NCBI GenBank assembly: GCA_019925795.1
Contig: CM034298.1
Span: 25,101,556-25,165,555, forward strand
Direction of reading: 5' to 3'
From: Dendrobium chrysotoxum
Taxonomy: Eukaryota; Streptophyta; Magnoliopsida; Asparagales; Orchidaceae
Length of the DNA: 64,000 bases
Shown here piece by piece: positions 59,397 through 64,000 of this stretch. Position numbers and translations under genes: made by a program. The notes beneath the pieces are model-generated. The model did not search any database. It was not told the DNA's origin and saw nothing but the letters and a program-made list of their open reading frames with translations. Each line of letters begins with the position of its first letter. Positions within the stretch are counted from its first letter, which is position 1.

Positions 59397-61317
59397 ATTA
59401 GCTTATAATCTGTTGCCTTCCCTTGTTAAAGGCATCATTAGATTAGATAAACTTGGTTTTCCTTATGTTAGAACTTATTTTTTATTACTTTTGGGCTAGT
59501 TTTTGGCTCTTTTGTCCTGGTTTTGTCCTTATTCTGGCTTTCTTGTTTCAGGTTGTAAATTTTAAGGGTGCTATTTTTATTATGTTTCCTAGGGTTCATT
59601 TTCAATGGTCTGTATTTTTTTTTGGAATGTTTATGTAGTTCATTTCTTAAGCCTTTGTATTATTTGCTCTTTTTAGTTTAGTTATATTAGTTTGACTAAG
59701 TTGGAGAATATTCATCCTATGGTGGTTGTTTCTCTCTAGTGTTTAAACTTTAGGATATGGAAGAATCTTAGTATTGGCACTAATATGTTTTGTAATAATA
59801 TGTTTGAGAAGGATTCCTGTCAGCATTAGTTTTGCTATCAATCTAATAGTATTCTGGTTTTCGTGTTTACAATTATCTATTGTGATGGGACTATTTTGAG
59901 CAATGATTTGACTTATGTTCATGCTGATCATTACCCTCCTTGCTGCTTATCTACTCCCTGGGTGGATGTGGTGGTTGGGCTACTAGGCTTTTCCCTATTT
60001 TGGCTGTTAAGGTGGAGCTTTTTGGATGCCTCCTTTTTGGGGCTCTTCTATTATGACTTAATCTTTAATTTTGCTATTTTTTAGGTGATAATTGCTTGGA
60101 GTAATTTTTGGGTGTTGACACTTTTAATGGATTATGGGGTGTTGTTTTATAGTTATATGGAGCTTATGGTTTGGATCCGATGCATCCCTTTCTATTTTGT
60201 GGTTATTTCTCGTGCAGGATCACATTGAGCCTGGGTGGGTGTGGGAGTAGATTGGAGTGGCATTTGGGGTACAACCATGATAGCCAAATAGATACTACCT
60301 ACATAAGCTTAAATGGTCACTCTCACCTCCCCTATTATCTTAATTGGGTTTATTCTAAGATGGATTTGTGTAAACATGATGTTTGTTTTAATTTGTTGGT
60401 AAGGTCTTTAATTTGGTGGCATAATTTAAGCACCTTCTTTATTGGTTTCAATATTGTTTATCTTATTCATGGTTTTTAGTCCCCGTTTATTGTTATTTTA
60501 CTAGCATTGTGGATTTCTTTTTGTATCTTTCAAAAATTGCTTGATTTCTTGGTGGTTTCTATTGTTAATTTAGCTGATTACTGTGATATTTGTGTTTATG
60601 TCTTGGTACTGTGGGTTTGTGTTAGTATGCGTGTGGTTGTTGATTTAATCTTGGTGGATTTCCTGTACTCTCGGTTAACCTTTACAGCTATCTAAGGTGG
60701 GTTGTGTTATTTTGGTTGGTTCGCTGGTTACTACTAAGAGCACTCCAATTTCATGTTGTTCTGCCTGTTACTCAAGTGTTATTACTTTTTGAGGGATGTT
60801 TTGTCTAATACTTTGCAGCCCTTCATGTTTATCCTTTTGAGATGGGTTTCTGGCTAAAGGCTCATGCTTGATAGAGTTCTGATATTTGCCATTTCTTCTG
60901 CTTGTGATGAACACATATGGTTTATTGATGGGATTCCTCTTCTTCACGAGTTAATTATAGTTTAAAATTCTGTTGCTTGTTCTTGCAGTTTCCCTTTTAT
61001 TTTCCACTTGTTTTTGTAGGGGATTTCGAGTGACACCAATTTTCCTATTGGGATTTTTTGGAGAAAGATTGTTCTTCAAGATTATCAGATGATCTTTTCT
61101 CTCTTTTGGGGTGTGGTCTGCTTTCCCCATTCTAGAATGTTCTTAGGAGCTTAAGTATTTTTGATTAGTAGGGACCTTGAGCTCGTAGGATCATTGTTGG
61201 ACTTTTTTATAGCTCTTTTGAGCGGTAGGGAGCTCGAGGATGCTTTTAAGGACCTTATAATTTTTATTTTTATTAACACGTAAGCCCCTACTGTGGGTCC
61301 CCCCCCCAAAAAAAAAT
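59397..61317 (+). other. Long 3' region of the LINE
   Basis: T-rich sequence without a domain; short ORFs here look like chance. It ends GTGGGTCCCCCCCCC then an A-run. Part of it might be a separate insertion, but I see no boundary. Confidence 0.45.
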
Positions 61318-61319
61318 GT

Positions 61320-62900
61320 TGTGATGAGGGTTATACCATTATGTCAATGTAGGTGATGGTTTATTATTTTGGAGTGCATTGACTTTTGCTTTTGAGAATT
61401 CATTTGCACTTTTAAGATTACTACTTCCAATTTCAATGCATGCTTATTATGATCTAAATTAGTTGCTAATGCTTCTAACTATTTTTATGAATTTTCTAAC
61501 TCTGGATGCTTTGATTTCAAGGTTTTATATTTATTAGTTAGATCAATATGCTTCTTGTTTAATATATCGAATTCATCGAGTAAAAAAGTGTGATTACTAT
61601 CTAAAGCAAAATATTCAACTGTCAAACAATCATGTTTTTTTTATAATGTAGAAAGTTTGGGTTTAAGCTACATACATCTTTTTTCCCTTCCTATATGAAT
61701 CATAAATTTTTTCAGTTATAATAAAAAGTTCATCATAGGATAGTTGACATACCTCATCTTGATCTGACTGATCAAGATTATCATTAGCTATAAGACCTAT
61801 ATTTGTTACCTCCTCCTCTACTTCTTATTCAGATGATTCTGAGATGGAGTCAACCCAAAATACTTCTGTGTTTGTTGCTTACACTTTTTGAACTTTGCTT
61901 TCTCTTCACCCTTCTCCTTGATTGGGTGAGCTTTCGAATTGGGGCATTCAGTTCACAAGTGGTCTGGTTTCATACAATCAAAACAAATTATGTTAGATGA
62001 TTCTTTAAAATTTTTATGATACTTACCTTTGCTCCATTGTTGTTAATGATGCTTCTTCTTTCTTATCAGGAAATTTTTGAATTGACAGGTCATAAATGCA
62101 ATGTTGTCATCCTCTTCAGCTGTAGATTTGTCATTGTTCAAGTCATTAGCTTTTAAGGCCACAGTCTTTTCCTTTTTCACATCACTAGAATCAAGTAATC
62201 TTTGACTCACACCTTGCTCATAAGTAATGAGGGAGCTAAGCAAGTTATCAATCGAATACTTATTTAAATCTTTAGATTCAAAAATTACAGTGACCGTAAC
62301 ATCATAAGCACTAAGTAAGCAATGTAAAATCTTATTAAACTTTTTAGAATTAGATAGTTTTTACCTAATGCATGCAGGGATGTCACTATCTGAGTGAATC
62401 TAGTGTACATTTCAAATATAGTCTTACTAGGTTTCATGAGAAATAGTTCATAGTCATGCAGTAGAGTATTTAACATAGACTATTTAACTTCACTAGTTCC
62501 CTCATATGTGTTGCACAATTTTTCCCGTGTTTCCTTTGTCGTAGTATATATAGATACTCTTATATAATCTTCATATTTCAAAGCACAAAAGATGCAATTC
62601 AAACACTTTGCATTTAATTGAGCGAGCTCTCTATGCTCATAACTCCATTCAGTAAATGAGACAAAAGTTTTGACTCCATTAACTATTATAGATGGAAGTG
62701 AATAACCAGTTTGAATCATATGCCAAATTCTAAAATCAATGGATTACATAAATGTAGACATGAAATTTTTTTAAAAATCAAAAGAAATATTTTCAAATAG
62801 AGTTTGATTGGTTTTAAAGAATAACCCTCCACAATATTTCTATTACCAAAATGTGCAATGGATCATTTTTCTCAAGATTTTCTAAAACACTACTTGTGAG
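61320..62900 (-). pseudogene. gag of copia element G, minus strand
   Basis: From right to left: a decayed N-terminus, LAQLNAKCLNCIFCALKYEDYIRVSIYTT (62719-62480), LLHDYELFLMKPSKTIFEMYTRFTQIVTSLHALGK (62476-62285) and the SSLITYEQGVSQRLLDSSDVKKEKTVALKAND stretch. The first knuckle CFDCMKPDHL*TEC (about 61990-61945) has an internal stop. A coiled-coil region then runs to about 61370. Each segment matches B gag. The reading is cut by the LINE. Several stops separate the pieces. Confidence 0.85.
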
Positions 62901-62904
62901 AATA

Positions 62905-62916
62905 GCTCTGATACCA
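62905..62916 (-). promoter_or_regulatory. Primer-binding site of element G
   Basis: The minus strand reads TGGTATCAGAGC, a perfect iMet-type PBS, two bases from the LTR end. It fixes both the orientation and the LTR border of G. Confidence 0.95.
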
Positions 62917-62918
62917 AT

Positions 62919-63700
62919 TGAATGTTTGATGTATGATATTAATCCTTAGTGAACTATCCCTACACACACCAAGAGGGATATGAATTGGTAGTTCTAAAAA
63001 ACTTAGTGTAAACACAAAACTATATTTTAATTTTTTAAGATTTTTAGTAACTTAAAACCCAAAAAAAATTATCAACTAATGCAAAAGTAAAATTATGAAA
63101 TGAAATTTTTATTTATGAAGATGATGAATAACTCAACTCAGTATATGATCAAACAGATAATTTTCTATCATATAATTTCTAGAAAATTAAAGTGTAGAAA
63201 AATAAATTACAGAAAATTAAAAAAACTAGAAAGAACACACTAGAATTTTATAGTGGTTTGGTCAAATAATGACCTACGTCCCCTCCCTGGAGTCCTCCTC
63301 TCCTAGTATTATACTAATACTTTAGTGTTGCTCCTTTAGCCTCCACAACTAGGTGGAAAGGCCCTATAATCTTTTCACCAACCTGGTCCGGCAGAGAACC
63401 TTGACCTCTTTTCACTCTCTTGGTGAAGATAGAGAACTTTGCATTCTTTTTTCATCCTCCTCGTGAAGGCAGAGAACCTTGCACTCCTTTTTCAACATTC
63501 TGGTGAAGGCAGAGAACCTCGCACTCCTTTTTCACTCTCCTGGAGAAGGTATAGAACCTCAACAGTCTTTGGGCTGACGATCTTCTTCCCGAAGCTACCC
63601 AAGAAAATAAGCAAGACACTCAGAGGAAATAAGGCAGAAGCTTGCTCAGAGAAACCATGTGAAAACCCCTCACACTCCTTCATCCTCACACATAAACTCA
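62919..63700 (-). repeat. 5' LTR (or its R-U5 part) of copia element G, minus strand
   Basis: The border next to the PBS is at 62919. The closing phrases are the same as in the left copy (53691-54417). Units with GGCAGAGAACCTTGCACTCC and TTCAC...GTGAA inverted repeats lie at about 63370-63570. The far end stops near 63700, in the same part of the LTR as the left copy. Either this subfamily has a short LTR of about 0.75 kb, or both copies lost U3. No palindrome array is present. Confidence 0.7.
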
Positions 63701-64000
63701 TAGGAAGATAATAAACCTTTCTTTTTACCCCTACAAGATCGACAGAGATCTAGGGATGCATATGCCCTTATCCACATCTAAAATTAAAGACTCATTAAAA
63801 AAATTATGTTATTTACATTCATTAGTCTAAAGTATTTTTTTTTCATGAGTATCAAAATCTCCTTGAAAGTTTTTCTTTCAATGAAAAAAACTCCAAAACC
63901 TCATTTTTTATTTTCAGTGGTATGAGTTGTGCATTTAAAGTAACTATAGTAGTTATGTTGTAATTAAGCAGAATATTTCCTCATGGGTTTGACAATCTAC
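63701..64000 (+). repeat. LTR of gypsy J2, right part (runs off the window)
   Basis: From 63722 it is homologous to 27765-28060 (shared AGATCTAGGGATGCATATG, CCACATCTAAAATTAA and GTGCATTTAAAGTAA). That segment follows the B insertion in the J1 LTR. Relative to J1, about 0.5 kb of LTR is missing at the G insertion point. Confidence 0.55.

Larger units (their letters stand above)
56703..61317 (+). mobile_element. LINE (plant L1-like), 5'-truncated, with A-run at the 3' end
   Basis: The element opens inside RT (GPDGFTTNFFKKF) and lacks the endonuclease. It carries RT, a zinc-binding zf-RVT-like region, an RNase H domain and about 1.9 kb of T-rich 3' sequence ending in nine A (61309-61317). Its right flank is gag and its left flank pre-integrase of the minus-strand copia G, so it inserted into G. 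The copia segment expected between those flanks is missing. No target-site duplication was recognised. Confidence 0.85.

Noticed and set aside
59397..60695. Several 60-100-codon ORFs in the LINE 3' region
   Set aside because: T-rich, hydrophobic chance ORFs without shared frame, domain or start context.

Overview
This window is intergenic DNA of a seed plant, almost certainly an angiosperm with a large, repeat-rich genome. The PBS sequences match plant initiator-Met tRNA, the copia and gypsy families are plant-typical, and a hAT element, a (TTG)n-tailed SINE and a plant LINE are present. I see no intact host gene, rRNA, tRNA or CRISPR array. The sequence alone does not identify the species. 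Nearly everything is nested, decayed retrotransposon.

Layout, left to right. 1-6521: 3' part of a Ty1/copia element (A: gag end, pol, spacer, 3' LTR). 6522-about 11000: unassigned AT-rich DNA with an intron-like segment and a 106-bp tandem repeat. About 11020-15862, continuing at 27438-28060: 3' end of an Athila-like Ty3/gypsy element (J1) carrying a decayed 3' ORF, a 610-bp hAT element (14389-14998) and a 3' LTR. The complete copia element B (15868-27432, TSD CTTTG) split that LTR. 28190-32290: gag remnant of a second copia subfamily (D), holding a solo LTR (C, 29981-31637, TSD GATAT). 32344-38880: minus-strand copia element F with a small SINE. About 38889-53690, resuming near 63701: a second Athila-like element (J2), split by the complete copia element E (38965-49012, TSD AAACT). 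53691-63700: minus-strand copia G, interrupted by a plus-strand copia-type LTR (I, about 54430-56438) and a LINE (about 56703-61317).

A, B, C and E are one family. B and E have the order LTR (about 1.65-1.72 kb), PBS, gag with two CCHC knuckles and a coiled coil between them, pol (PR-INT-RT-RH), structured spacer, palindrome-rich leader, a third ORF (kept in B, lost in E), PPT, LTR. Every coding region carries stops or frameshifts, many of them CAG to TAG or CAA to TAA.

The most interesting signal is a cis-element architecture. The LTR U3 and the leader of the third ORF both carry many near-perfect 15-bp palindromes (ATCGTCC-N-GGACGAT). In the LTRs they occur in pairs exactly 21 bp apart, about two helical turns, and copies have gained or lost whole 21-bp units. 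The related D/F/G/I subfamily has a different but still palindromic core (ATCRTAC-T-RTAYGAT). The third ORF resembles the plant transposon-protein domain usually found downstream of pol in gypsy elements. The unrelated gypsy J1 has a similar ORF, and its own dispersed motif lies in both its LTR and its ORF leader. I infer that the ORF product may recognise these palindromes; this is untested.
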